The position numbers and the translations under genes are program-made. The notes under the pieces were generated by a model that had not been told where the DNA came from, ran no database searches, and saw only the letters and a program-made list of their open reading frames with translations. A stretch of 64,000 bases of DNA from assembly GCA_017451385.1 (NCBI GenBank), contig JAFSPS010000010.1, forward strand, positions 37,217 through 101,216, written 5' to 3'. Each line of letters begins with the position of its first letter. Position 1 is the first letter of the stretch. Shown in pieces: positions 10,032 to 17,755 of the stretch. This DNA comes from Bacteroidales bacterium. Its GTDB lineage: Bacteria > Bacteroidota > Bacteroidia > Bacteroidales > P3.

Positions 10032-11702
10032 ATGGCTGACGACAAGAAAATAATATTCTCTATGGTGGGCGTAGGCAAACTGATACCGCCTTCGCGTCAG
10101 ATACTCAAAGACATATACCTATCATTCTTTTATGGAGCCAAAATAGGCATCATTGGTCTTAACGGTTCCGGAAAAAGCTCGTTGCTCAAGATTATTGCTG
10201 GCGTGGATAAAGACTATCAGGGTGAGGTGGTTTTCTCCCCGGGATATAGCGTTGGCTATCTTGAACAGGAGCCGCATCTCGACGACAATAAGACAGTGAA
10301 AGAGGTTGTGCAGGAAGCCGTGCAAGAGACCGTTGACCTGCTGCGAGAATATGAGGAAATCAACAATGCCTTTGCCGAGCCCGATGCCGACTTCGACAAA
10401 CTCATAGCACGGCAGGGCGAGCTTACAGAGCTGCTGGAGCAGCACGATGCATGGAACCTCGACGCACGCCTCGACCGCGCTATGGATGCCCTTCGCTGTC
10501 CTGACGATGACCAGCTGGTGCGCAACCTCAGTGGGGGAGAGCGTCGCCGCGTAGCACTCTGCCGCCTCCTGCTGCAAGAGCCCGATATACTGTTGCTGGA
10601 TGAGCCCACCAACCACCTTGATGCCGAAAGCATCGACTGGCTTGAACAGCATCTGCGTCAATACAAAGGCACCGTCATAGCCGTAACCCATGACCGCTAT
10701 TTTCTCGATAATGTGGCTGGCTGGATTCTCGAACTCGACCGTGGTGAGGGAATACCGTGGCAGGGCAACTACTCGTCATGGCTCGACCAAAAGACCAAAC
10801 GTCTCGCCCTCGAAGAGAAGCAGGAGAGCAAGCGACGCAAGGCTCTACAACGCGAGCTGGAATGGGCGCGCATGGCTCCTAAAGCACGCCACGCCAAAGG
10901 CAAGGCACGTCTCAACGCCTATGACCGCATGCTAAACGAGGACGTAAAAGAGAAAGAACAAAACCTCGAAATATTCATTCCCAACGGTCCTCGCCTGGGC
11001 AACAAAGTGCTTGAGGTGGATGGTGTCAGCAAGGCCTATGGCGACAAACTTCTTTACGAGAACCTCACTTTCTCGCTACCTCCTGCCGGCATCGTGGGAG
11101 TTATCGGGCCCAATGGCTGCGGAAAGACCACGCTCTTCCGTCTCATTATGGGACAAGAGAAACCCGACACGGGCACTTTCACCGTGGGAGAGACAGTGAA
11201 GATTGGATATGTTGACCAGCAACACGTGCAAATAGACCCTGAAAAGAGCGTATATGACATTGTATCTGAAGGTAACGAGCAGATAATGATGGGCGGGCGA
11301 CTCGTCAACGCTCGCGCCTATATCTCGCGTTTCAATTTCACTGGCACAGACCAGAGCAAGAAAGCAGGAGTGCTGTCCGGCGGTGAGCGCAATCGCCTCC
11401 ACCTTGCACTGACGCTCAAAAGCGAAGCCAACGTTCTGCTGCTCGACGAGCCTACCAACGATATCGACGTCAACACAATGCGAGCACTTGAAGAGGGCTT
11501 GGAGAATTTTGCCGGATGTGCCGTGGTGATAAGCCACGACCGTTGGTTCCTCGACAGGATATGCACACACATCCTCGCTTTTGAAGGCGATTCTCAAGTA
11601 TATTTCTTTGAAGGCTCGTATTCCGAGTATGAGGAAAACCGCCGAAAACGACTTGGCGACGACACACCTCATCGTCCACGATACAAGAAATTGAAAGCAT
11701 AA
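10032..11702 (+). CDS. ettA: EttA, energy-dependent translational throttle ABC-F protein
   Basis: Ribosome-binding ABC-F ATPase that binds the E site and links ATP/ADP level to entry into elongation. 556 aa, the normal size for EttA. Two ABC domains: first Walker A GLNGSGKSS (42-50), signature LSGGERRR and Walker B LLLDEPTNHLD; second Walker A GPNGCGKTT (around 359), LSGGERNR, LLLDEPTNDID. The inter-domain linker is basic (KRRKALQRELEWAR) and the EttA-type arm is present between the halves. The soluble form without membrane segments excludes a transporter. The C-terminal HRPRYKKLKA tail is typical for the subgroup. Confidence 0.93.
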   Translation: MADDKKIIFSMVGVGKLIPPSRQILKDIYLSFFYGAKIGIIGLNGSGKSSLLKIIAGVDKDYQGEVVFSPGYSVGYLEQEPHLDDNKTVKEVVQEAVQETVDLLREYEEINNAFAEPDADFDKLIARQGELTELLEQHDAWNLDARLDRAMDALRCPDDDQLVRNLSGGERRRVALCRLLLQEPDILLLDEPTNHLDAESIDWLEQHLRQYKGTVIAVTHDRYFLDNVAGWILELDRGEGIPWQGNYSSWLDQKTKRLALEEKQESKRRKALQRELEWARMAPKARHAKGKARLNAYDRMLNEDVKEKEQNLEIFIPNGPRLGNKVLEVDGVSKAYGDKLLYENLTFSLPPAGIVGVIGPNGCGKTTLFRLIMGQEKPDTGTFTVGETVKIGYVDQQHVQIDPEKSVYDIVSEGNEQIMMGGRLVNARAYISRFNFTGTDQSKKAGVLSGGERNRLHLALTLKSEANVLLLDEPTNDIDVNTMRALEEGLENFAGCAVVISHDRWFLDRICTHILAFEGDSQVYFFEGSYSEYEENRRKRLGDDTPHRPRYKKLKA

Positions 11703-11828
11703 CATAGATAAAAAGCAGAACCTGTCCTGACAAAGTTTCTTTTATCGATTTGGAGTATGGCTTTCGACCATTACTTAACATGAAAGTTTAGCCTTATTAC
11801 GAGCATTAATTAATTATAATATTTCAAA

Positions 11829-12428
11829 ATGAGAAAAAACTGTCGCCTTTTTTCATTCTTACTATTGTTGGCAGTGATGCTTTGCGGCATGCGTGCATCA
11901 GCACAGCAGCCGCAGATAGAGGTAGTGCGCACATCGCAGCATGACATCTTCAACGAGCGAGGTCGCCTCACTGTGCGCATCGTCTATTCCTACGACATTA
12001 ACGGCAACGTTGCATATCGCACTCTCTATTCATTTGACAAACATGGTCGCATTACACGTCGTATGCAATACACCGACACAGACTACTTGATGCTCGATGA
12101 CAATTTCTCATACGACAGCCACAACAACATTGTCTGTCGCAAAATCAAGTTCTACGACGAATGGGAAGGGAAAAGCACGCTCAAAGAGAAACGCAAATAC
12201 AAATATGACAAGGAAGGCAATATAACCTATCGTGCCTACTATCTTAATGGCGACCTCTACTATGAAGACCCTCCACGCGTGGCGACTATCGACACCGTAG
12301 CGGCGCAACCCTCGCAACAGGCACTTCCTAAAGAAAGCGTTGCACCTGCCAATCCTACCACTAACGACACGGTGAGTCCACAACAAGAAAAGAAACAAAA
12401 GAACAAGCGCTCTAAGAAAAAGAAATAA
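11829..12428 (+). CDS. Secreted protein with YD-like repeats
   Basis: 199-aa protein of unknown function. Residues 1-25 form a signal peptide ending ASAQ. Residues about 45-140 carry repeated strands with the pattern YD-x-NGN-x-x-YRTLY and YDKEGNITYR, similar to the YD/RHS wrapping motif and to antitoxin YwqK-like repeats. The C-terminal 60 residues are low complexity (Q, P, T) and end in a strongly basic tail (KKQKNKRSKKKK). Probably periplasmic. A terminator follows at 12450-12490. Confidence 0.7.
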   Translation: MRKNCRLFSFLLLLAVMLCGMRASAQQPQIEVVRTSQHDIFNERGRLTVRIVYSYDINGNVAYRTLYSFDKHGRITRRMQYTDTDYLMLDDNFSYDSHNNIVCRKIKFYDEWEGKSTLKEKRKYKYDKEGNITYRAYYLNGDLYYEDPPRVATIDTVAAQPSQQALPKESVAPANPTTNDTVSPQQEKKQKNKRSKKKK

Positions 12429-12449
12429 AGCATACGCTTTCATGTGACA

Positions 12450-12490
12450 GAGGTAATGCAATATCCGTAAAAAACATTACCTCTTTTTTT
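12450..12490 (+). terminator. Terminator of the YD-repeat protein gene
   Basis: Perfect 9-bp stem GAGGTAATG/CATTACCTC (12450-12458, 12475-12483), 16-nt loop, followed by seven T. Confidence 0.85.
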
Positions 12491-12505
12491 ATTTCAAGGA
12501 AAGAA

Positions 12506-12535
12506 AAAAGCGAAATTCTAATGAATTTCGCTTTT
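12506..12535 (-). terminator. Terminator of the tRNA-Val operon
   Basis: Perfect 13-bp stem (12506-12518 with 12523-12535) and loop TAAT; on the minus strand a TTTTTCTTT run follows. It lies just downstream of the two tRNA genes. Confidence 0.8.
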
Positions 12536-12538
12536 CTG

Positions 12539-12613
12539 TGATCCTTGGCAGATTTGAACTGTCGACCTCTTGCGTGTGAAGCAAGCGCTCTAAACCAACT
12601 GAGCTAAAGGATC
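12539..12613 (-). tRNA. tRNA-Val (anticodon CAC)
   Basis: 75-nt cloverleaf on the minus strand, CCA not encoded. Acceptor GATCCTT/AAGGATC, D arm GCTC/GAGC, anticodon stem CTTGC/GCAAG with loop TTCACAC giving anticodon CAC (reads GUG), T loop TTCAAAT. The T stem GACAG/CTGCC has an A.C mismatch at its second pair, unlike the neighbouring tRNA. Second of two genes in a short operon. Confidence 0.88.
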
Positions 12614-12628
12614 ATTGCTTCTTTTATG

Positions 12629-12703
12629 TGATCTGTAACAGATTTGAACTGTTGACCTCTTGCCTGTCAAGCAAGCGCTCTAAACCAACTGAGCTAACAG
12701 ATC
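12629..12703 (-). tRNA. tRNA-Val (anticodon GAC)
   Basis: 75-nt cloverleaf on the minus strand, CCA not encoded. Acceptor GATCTGT/ACAGATC, D arm GCTC/GAGC, anticodon stem CTTGC/GCAAG with loop TTGACAG giving anticodon GAC (reads GUC and GUU), T arm AACAG/CTGTT fully paired. Much of its sequence is identical to the CAC gene 15 nt downstream, suggesting tandem duplication and anticodon divergence. Confidence 0.9.
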
Positions 12704-12724
12704 ATCTTTGCTTGAAAACGTTTG

Positions 12725-12754
12725 CAAAGATACGAACTTTTCTCAAACCGACAA
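12725..12754 (-). promoter_or_regulatory. Promoter of the tRNA-Val pair
   Basis: Minus-strand TATCTTTG (12725-12732) with a TTG exactly 19 bp upstream (12752-12754), a full match to the Bacteroidota promoter model. Confidence 0.75.
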
Positions 12755-12776
12755 AATATTTTTTTAAATAAAAATT

Positions 12777-12813
12777 CGCGCACTGATAGTGAGGATGATA
12801 CTTTCAGTGCGCG
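12777..12813 (-). terminator. Terminator of the small membrane protein operon
   Basis: Perfect 10-bp stem CGCGCACTGA/TCAGTGCGCG (12777-12786, 12804-12813) followed on the minus strand by an A/T-rich run starting AATTTTTATTT. Confidence 0.8.
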
Positions 12814-12831
12814 ATGGACAAATGTAGTATT

Positions 12832-13014
12832 TTAATGTTTACCGAACAGCATAATTAGCCCTCCTGCCATCATTATGAGTGCGCCTAAAGAGAGCAATGC
12901 CATTTGCAAAGTGTCGCCAACGACATACTTTATTGATACTACACATATAAGTAATCCAGCAAAAAGAATAATAAGTCCTATTGCTAATGACCGACTTTTC
13001 GATTTGTTATTCAT
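12832..13014 (-). CDS. Small membrane protein, two TM helices, unknown
   Basis: 60-aa protein: a basic start (MNNKSKSR), helix one about residues 9-32 and helix two about 37-57, ending LFGKH. No family recognised. It lies 26 bp downstream of another two-helix membrane protein on the same strand and just ahead of a strong terminator, which supports a real gene. Confidence 0.6.
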   Translation of the reverse strand: MNNKSKSRSLAIGLIILFAGLLICVVSIKYVVGDTLQMALLSLGALIMMAGGLIMLFGKH

Positions 13015-13040
13015 TGTATTTTTAATTAATTGTTTTTCAT

Positions 13041-13553
13041 TTAACTATTTACTGAAGACTGTTCACCTTGTAGTCGATAGATTGGTGATGCAGCCACCAT
13101 TTTGCCGTGATAGTCGCATTGCAACTGAGCAAAACAGATACTATTGTCGTCGTTGCTATAGGTGTAAAGCACGAGTTCTGGTGTCGTAGCCTTCTTCAGT
13201 CTCCTAAGTTTATTCAAATCATGCTGTTGAAGGGTGCCTTTCAACTCATCATACAATTTAGCCGAATAGCAATATTCAGCAAAATTGAGACGACTGTTGG
13301 TGTCCGTGTGATACACGACATACTTATCTCCGATAAGATAGAACAGAACGATGATTAAAAGACTTGATACCCCTATTGCCGTAACCATCGTAAGCAGTGC
13401 GTTCAGACCATCGCCAAGATTGTTATACAACAAAAGTAATACCGTACTGATGACACCAGCCAACGAACACCAGTACGCAGCCGGCAGATGACGTAGTTTT
13501 CTACGCACTCCGTCCTGCCTATAAATATCTTTAACTATATTTGGATATTTCAT
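13041..13553 (-). CDS. Membrane protein, two TM helices, unknown
   Basis: 170-aa protein with a basic N-terminus (KDIYRQDGVRRKLRHLP), two transmembrane helices at about residues 27-43 and 54-75, and a cytoplasmic-type soluble C-terminal domain of about 90 residues. No known domain recognised. It is first in a two-gene operon with the 60-aa membrane protein. No clear promoter box was found upstream. Confidence 0.6.
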   Translation of the reverse strand: MKYPNIVKDIYRQDGVRRKLRHLPAAYWCSLAGVISTVLLLLYNNLGDGLNALLTMVTAIGVSSLLIIVLFYLIGDKYVVYHTDTNSRLNFAEYCYSAKLYDELKGTLQQHDLNKLRRLKKATTPELVLYTYSNDDNSICFAQLQCDYHGKMVAASPIYRLQGEQSSVNS

Positions 13554-13685
13554 GTGTATATTTTTTTATACCGTACAATAGGCCATACGCTCCAACATGT
13601 CAGCGCATGCCCATGAACATGGTTTAACACAGTGCACCCTCAAATGAGAGTACCTAATAGATAAATGAGGAAAGAGCAGGTTTAA

Positions 13686-14021
13686 TCAGAGTCGTAGCTG
13701 GCAGAAATGACTCATTGAATACTTAGCCGTATGCAACGGCAAATGAAAAGCGTTTGCCGTAAAAGCCACGTTGATAAGCCGTCTTATGCCATTAACGAAT
13801 GTTAGCGAAACGGAGCTAAAGCCTTGATGGCACGTCGGCACGGGGACAGTAGTATCACCAAGATAGAGTATGATACTGGTCATACCTAATTCCGCCCATG
13901 TGGGACTGTCGTCCGCGGCAGAACGTATATTATCCGGACGTGGGTGTGTATCTGCCTCTGCGGCAAACATAGTGTTGCTTAAAAACAGCAACATGAGTAT
14001 TATGAGCAAATGCTTTGCCAT
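13686..14021 (-). CDS. Small secreted protein, unknown
   Basis: 111-aa protein with a signal peptide (residues 1-20, MAKHLLIILMLLFLSNTMFA) and a roughly 90-residue mature part with no recognised domain. A GTG codon directly before the ATG would also be in frame, but ATG at 14021 fits better because the -7 box at 14036-14043 leaves space for only a few leader nucleotides. The short size and lack of homologue recognition keep confidence moderate. Confidence 0.5.
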   Translation of the reverse strand: MAKHLLIILMLLFLSNTMFAAEADTHPRPDNIRSAADDSPTWAELGMTSIILYLGDTTVPVPTCHQGFSSVSLTFVNGIRRLINVAFTANAFHLPLHTAKYSMSHFCQLRL

Positions 14022-14035
14022 CACAATTCGTGATG

Positions 14036-14043
14036 CAAATATA
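14036..14043 (-). promoter_or_regulatory. Promoter -7 box of the 111-aa secreted protein gene
   Basis: Minus-strand TATATTTG, ending 14 nt before the ATG at 14021; implies a very short leader. Confidence 0.5.
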
Positions 14044-14089
14044 GACTTTTTTTTAGAATATTGATTGTATTATTTTCATTACAAAAAAA

Positions 14090-14120
14090 GACGGGAGCCA
14101 CATTTGATGCGGCCCCCGTC
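14090..14120 (-). terminator. Terminator of the Cys/Met PLP enzyme gene
   Basis: 10-bp stem (14090-14099 with 14111-14120) that is fully paired on the minus strand with one G.U, then TTTTTTTGT. On the plus strand the same position is an A.C mismatch, so it is oriented for the minus-strand gene. Confidence 0.85.
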
Positions 14121-14146
14121 CAGAGAAGATTATAAATTGAAACTAT

Positions 14147-15352
14147 TTATTTACGGCTCTCTTCTACGCTCTCTTTGATGAGCTGGAAAGTAGCTTCGAT
14201 ATCGTTGTCGAGACCGACGCTGAAACGGATGAGGCCTTCGCTCATGCCCATCTCCTTCTGGATGTCCTCAGGCACCTCGCTGGAGGTTGATTTGCCAGAG
14301 TTGGAGAAGAGGGTCTTGAAGTAGCCAAGTGAAACGGCGAGGTATCCAACGCCCTTCTCCTGCATGATTTCCATAATCTTGCTGGCTGCATCAGCAGTAC
14401 CCATGTCGATAGAAATCATACCGCCAAAGCCGTAACCGTCATTCATCATGCTCTTGAAGAGCTCGTAATCGGGATGCTCGGGCAGACCGGGGTAGTTGTA
14501 TTTGAATCCGACCTCTTTGAAACGTTTTGCAAGATACATGGCGTTCTCGCTGTGTTTCTGCATACGGATATGGAGGGTGTGGAGGTTTTTGAGGATGCTG
14601 CTGCTGCGCATGGGGTCCAAAACGGGGCCGAGGAGCATGCAGGTACCGTTGTTGACATCGATAAGGCTGTTGATGTATTCAGCGCTACCGCAGATAGCAC
14701 CAGCCACGCAATCGTTCTTACCGTTGATGAACTTGGTCATGCTATAGACAACCACGTCGGCACCAAGACGGTAGGGACTGAAAATCATGGGGGTGAAAGT
14801 GTTGTCAACAATCAGCTTAGCACCGATACCGTGAGCTATCTTGGCCAGCTCGGGGATGTTGGCGATACGGAGCAGAGGGTTGTTCATGGTCTCGGTGTAG
14901 AGGACCTTGGTCTGGGGATATTTAGCTACCTCAGCCTTTACAGCGTCAAGATTCTGGAAGTTGACGAAGCTGCAGGTAACATTAAATTTCTTCAAATAGT
15001 TGGCCATGAAGGCGAAAGTACCGCCGTAGGTGGTCATAGAAGAAATGATGTGGTCGCCTGATTTCACCTCATGAAGAAGAGCGCAGGTGATGGCTGCCAG
15101 ACCGGAGCCAGTGCACCATGCCATCTCGGTGCCTTCCATAGCGGCGAGGGCATTGCAGAGCGACAAATTGGAGGGATTCCAATGACGGCTGTAAAGGAAA
15201 TAGCCTTCGGTCTCACCGTGGAAGGTGTCGGTCATCAAATGAGCCTTGGGGAAAGTGAAGGTGGCAGAATCGCTGATAGAAGGGTTCACACCACGGCAAG
15301 CGTCGCGACCATCGAGACGCTGGATAGCTGTTGCGGGGTCAAATTTGTTCAT
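14147..15352 (-). CDS. Cys/Met metabolism PLP-dependent enzyme (methionine gamma-lyase / cystathionine gamma-synthase type)
   Basis: 401-aa cytoplasmic PLP enzyme of the gamma-family (cystathionine gamma-synthase, methionine gamma-lyase, O-acetylhomoserine sulfhydrylase). Signatures: YSRHWNPS near residue 54, the cofactor stacking segment MTTYGGTF, the PLP-nitrogen Asp in LIVDNTFTP, and the lysine of YSMTKFINGKND that binds PLP. The C-terminal domain carries the substrate Arg in GLIRFSVGLD. Sequence alone does not decide between lyase and sulfhydrylase; no biosynthetic neighbour helps. It has its own promoter (15398-15405) and terminator, so it is monocistronic. Confidence 0.88.
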   Translation of the reverse strand: MNKFDPATAIQRLDGRDACRGVNPSISDSATFTFPKAHLMTDTFHGETEGYFLYSRHWNPSNLSLCNALAAMEGTEMAWCTGSGLAAITCALLHEVKSGDHIISSMTTYGGTFAFMANYLKKFNVTCSFVNFQNLDAVKAEVAKYPQTKVLYTETMNNPLLRIANIPELAKIAHGIGAKLIVDNTFTPMIFSPYRLGADVVVYSMTKFINGKNDCVAGAICGSAEYINSLIDVNNGTCMLLGPVLDPMRSSSILKNLHTLHIRMQKHSENAMYLAKRFKEVGFKYNYPGLPEHPDYELFKSMMNDGYGFGGMISIDMGTADAASKIMEIMQEKGVGYLAVSLGYFKTLFSNSGKSTSSEVPEDIQKEMGMSEGLIRFSVGLDNDIEATFQLIKESVEESRK

Positions 15353-15397
15353 AGTTTTATTAAAATTTGTTATGTTTTATTGTTCGACAATATTCTG

Positions 15398-15405
15398 CAA
15401 AGATA
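15398..15405 (-). promoter_or_regulatory. Promoter -7 box of the Cys/Met PLP enzyme gene
   Basis: Minus-strand TATCTTTG, 45 nt before the ATG at 15352. The short leader leaves no room for a SAM riboswitch. Confidence 0.65.
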
Positions 15406-15515
15406 CAAAAAAAAATATTTCTGATATATTTTTAGTTTTTTGTTTTTCAAAATTGCTACTCATCACAGTAGCAGACAAACGCACATACATGGTTATCAAA
15501 ATAGAACCTTTTTTG

Positions 15516-15523
15516 TATCTTTG
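15516..15523 (+). promoter_or_regulatory. Promoter -7 box of the RsmI-like methylase gene
   Basis: TATCTTTG, 136 nt before the ATG at 15660; the leader then contains the 11-nt tandem repeats. Confidence 0.65.
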
Positions 15524-15556
15524 CAAGATATTTAACATTGTAAGAATAACTACAAT

Positions 15557-15632
15557 CAAAGTCTAAGCAAACTCCGTATAAAGTCCGACCTGACTCCGTA
15601 CAAACTCCGTGTAAGCACCGTTCAAACACCTA
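15557..15632 (+). repeat. Seven degenerate 11-nt tandem repeats in a 5' leader
   Basis: Starting at 15557 the sequence repeats with an exact 11-nt register: CAAAGTCTAAG, CAAACTCCGTA, TAAAGTCCGAC, CTGACTCCGTA, CAAACTCCGTG, TAAGCACCGTT and a partial CAAACACCTA. The core is A-[CG]-TCCG. It lies between the -7 box and the start codon of the methylase gene, so it would be transcribed. It is not coding in any clear frame. Role unknown: protein- or RNA-binding array, or minisatellite. Confidence 0.8.
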
Positions 15633-15659
15633 TTAAAAAACATTAAAACAACAATCATT

Positions 15660-16364
15660 ATGTCCGGACGACTGATACTTTTCCCTGTGCATATAGGATG
15701 CGATGACCTGTCCCATTCGCTGCCTGCCTATAACCTCGACCTGCTTTATGGGTGTCACACCTTCATCGTCGAAGAGCTACGCACTGCAAGAAGGTTTCTG
15801 AAGCATGCCGGTTACCCTCATTCGATAGATTCTACAACTTTTTTTCTTCTCAACGAGCATACGGGAGAGGCAGACGTGGCATCATACCTTGATGCGGCAC
15901 AGCAAGGAGAGGACGTGGGCTTGCTCTCAGAAGCAGGACTGCCCTGCGTGGCAGACCCCGGACGTCTTATCACACGACAGGCGCAACAGGCAGGCATAGA
16001 GGTTGTGCCTCTCGTTGGTCCATCTTCAATTATGCTTGCTTTGATGGCGTCAGGATTTAACGGACAGAACTTTGCGTTCTGTGGCTACCTGCCCGTGGAC
16101 CGCCACGAACGAGCCACAGCCATACGCACCCTCGAACAGCGTGTGCTACGCAACGACCAGACGCAGATTTTCATCGAAGCACCCTATCGTAACAACCAGA
16201 TGCTTGCCACACTTGCCGAGACGCTACACCATGATACGATGGTCTGCGTAGCTTGCGACCTTACGCTACCGTCGCAGTATATCGTCAGCCGTCCCGCCTC
16301 GCAATGGAGAAATGATACACCAAATCTGCACAAACGAAATACGGTGTTCTTGATTGGGAAATAA
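15660..16364 (+). CDS. SAM-dependent methyltransferase, RsmI / tetrapyrrole methylase family
   Basis: 234-aa protein of the tetrapyrrole-methylase fold. Conserved elements: FIVEELRTARRFLK near residue 35, the GLLSEAGLPCVADPG segment (about 90-104) that in RsmI binds SAM and shapes the active site, VPLVGPSSIMLALMASG, and FIEAPYRNNQML. It lacks the C-terminal helical domain of true RsmI (about 280 aa), as is common in the short paralog of Bacteroidota. Likely acts on 16S rRNA or a related RNA, but the target is not certain. Monocistronic with a long repeat-bearing leader. Confidence 0.85.
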   Translation: MSGRLILFPVHIGCDDLSHSLPAYNLDLLYGCHTFIVEELRTARRFLKHAGYPHSIDSTTFFLLNEHTGEADVASYLDAAQQGEDVGLLSEAGLPCVADPGRLITRQAQQAGIEVVPLVGPSSIMLALMASGFNGQNFAFCGYLPVDRHERATAIRTLEQRVLRNDQTQIFIEAPYRNNQMLATLAETLHHDTMVCVACDLTLPSQYIVSRPASQWRNDTPNLHKRNTVFLIGK

Positions 16365-16481
16365 AGGTATTTTTGCAGAGGGAAAAAATCAGTGTGGGTT
16401 GCATCTTGATAGAATCTACTTGATTTTCAGTCTCTACTGTTTTTTCACACCTAACCATTAGTCATTTTACTGAATATAATG

Positions 16482-16515
16482 AGATGAGCATCTCATTGCA
16501 ACGAAATGCTCATCT
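16482..16515. terminator. Possible bidirectional terminator between convergent genes
   Basis: 10-bp stem AGATGAGCAT/ATGCTCATCT (16482-16491, 16506-16515), 14-nt loop, with weak A/T-rich flanks. Placed between the convergent methylase and 137-aa genes. Confidence 0.45.
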
Positions 16516-16548
16516 GCTAAAAAAGCGATTTGCTATTGACAGTCTAAA

Positions 16549-16962
16549 TTATTTGTAATACTCTATATTTACATTTCTATCGTACATATGCAAAGTACAT
16601 TGACTAATTGTTTCGCCATCAAAATTAATGGTTATTCCGTAGTCCGAGCCGTCAAAATCCACCCAGCCAAAAGGTCCCATTGCAAGACAAGGATAACCTC
16701 GCAGCACTATTTTATCACTGCTCTTTTGAACAATTCTCATGGGTTTTGGTGTCATTTGAACATTGTTACCCCATAATGGATGATTACCGTCCATATTAAA
16801 AATTGTAATGATGTATCCATCACCCGCATCAATATTGTATCCTTTACATCCATCAGTGTTTGGTTTAATCTCGATTGCTCTATTACAGCTTTGAAGACCA
16901 CGAACTGGTATGCCACTTTCAAATCGTTGGTGACTTGTTGAATTGAATGTAATATGTTTCAT
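16549..16962 (-). CDS. Hypothetical protein, 137 aa
   Basis: Soluble 137-aa protein without signal or membrane segments. Rich in Gly, Asn, Asp and aromatic residues with a strand-like pattern (GDGYIITIFNMDG, FGWVDFDGSDYGITINFDG). No family recognised. It follows the TerB-like gene by 12 bp on the same strand, so the two are probably co-transcribed. A role linked to that protein is possible but only inferred from position. Confidence 0.65.
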   Translation of the reverse strand: MKHITFNSTSHQRFESGIPVRGLQSCNRAIEIKPNTDGCKGYNIDAGDGYIITIFNMDGNHPLWGNNVQMTPKPMRIVQKSSDKIVLRGYPCLAMGPFGWVDFDGSDYGITINFDGETISQCTLHMYDRNVNIEYYK

Positions 16963-16974
16963 ACTGTAATTATT

Positions 16975-17385
16975 TTAGTTAGCCATATACTTTATAGCAT
17001 CGGCTATGCTCATAGTCGGCAACTCACATAGTGTTGATACAAGACTCCATAGCGCCTTTTCTCTATCGTCAATATCGCCGTCTATTGCCATCAGTGTTCC
17101 CAAGTAGGCGCACACATACCGTTTTTGTGCATCATTCATAAGAGCGATGTTCGCCAAAGCCATATCTCCCTTCATATCTGATGCTTTATTTAGAAGTACT
17201 TTAAAATCGTTTGCACTAACACCAAAACGAAGAGCTTCATTCGAAATCATTTTCATCTCATTTGGATGCGCCTCACCATCTGCAGCACACATTGCAACCG
17301 CTATCCTAATGATAGAGGTAATTTCTTGTTTACTGAAAGATAATTCTTCTGTGCTCAGTTTTTTTGTTTTTTGAAAAAATCCCAT
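16975..17385 (-). CDS. TerB-like protein
   Basis: 136-aa all-helical soluble protein resembling the TerB / DjlA N-terminal domain. The repeated acidic motifs typical of the fold are AMCAADGEAHPNE (about residues 31-43) and LMAIDGDIDDRE (about 97-108), each an [AI]DG-x-[AIV]-x-x-x-E type metal-binding helix pair. Family members are linked to tellurite resistance and stress systems; the actual role here is unknown. First gene of a two-gene unit. No promoter box was recognised upstream. Confidence 0.7.
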   Translation of the reverse strand: MGFFQKTKKLSTEELSFSKQEITSIIRIAVAMCAADGEAHPNEMKMISNEALRFGVSANDFKVLLNKASDMKGDMALANIALMNDAQKRYVCAYLGTLMAIDGDIDDREKALWSLVSTLCELPTMSIADAIKYMAN

Positions 17386-17527
17386 AATATAAATGTTTTT
17401 AAATTAATGCCTACTCTATTACGCAGTTTTCGGCACCCCTGCTTATTGTTTTTGAGCAGGATGCTTTTGTCGGTAAATAAGGGCATGAAGAAAGGCGTGA
17501 TTCTTTCGTTTTAAACTGCCTTATTAT

Positions 17528-17648
17528 CATTGGCGGGTGTCTGGTATTAACCCTTGGAATTAATAAGTGTTACGAAAATTCACGCCCTAGCGTGAACTTA
17601 CGCTTTCTTATTCTCATTCCAATCAAGTTTACCAGACTTTTGCCAATG
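17528..17648. repeat. 121-bp imperfect palindrome in a 370-bp non-coding region
   Basis: The gap 17386-17755 holds no gene. Its main feature is a long interrupted palindrome: CATTGGC (17528-17534)/GCCAATG (17642-17648), GTCTGGT (17539-17545)/ACCAGAC (17631-17637), GGAAT (17556-17560)/ATTCC (17616-17620), AATAAG (17562-17567)/CTTATT (17607-17612) and TTCACGC (17579-17585)/GCGTGAA (17590-17596) around the central CCTA. All five paired blocks are collinear with arms of 58 and 59 bp, separated by unpaired internal loops. It could fold into one long hairpin. Possible MITE, attC-like site or structured RNA; none is proven. A further small inverted repeat CCTGCT/AGCAGG lies at 17438-17460. Confidence 0.75.
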
Positions 17649-17691
17649 GAGAACAAGAGCGTCAGCTCAATATGTCTATGCTATTGTTTCT

Positions 17692-17731
17692 TTGTTTATA
17701 TCATATCGACATTGTTTATATCATATCGTCA
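17692..17731. repeat. Two 20-bp direct repeats beside the toxin gene
   Basis: Adjacent copies of TTGTTTATATCATATCGACA (17692-17711; second copy 17712-17731 differs at one base, A to T). They lie between the 121-bp palindrome and the end of the PIN-domain gene. Function unknown. Confidence 0.8.
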
Positions 17732-17755
17732 TTTTATTTGTAGGATGGTATATCA

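Noticed and set aside
15353-15400. SAM riboswitch before the Cys/Met PLP enzyme
   Set aside because: The leader from promoter to ATG is about 40 nt, too short.
17528-17648. Integron attC site
   Set aside because: No GTTRRRY/RYYYAAC core at the ends and no integrase in the window; kept as an unclassified palindrome.
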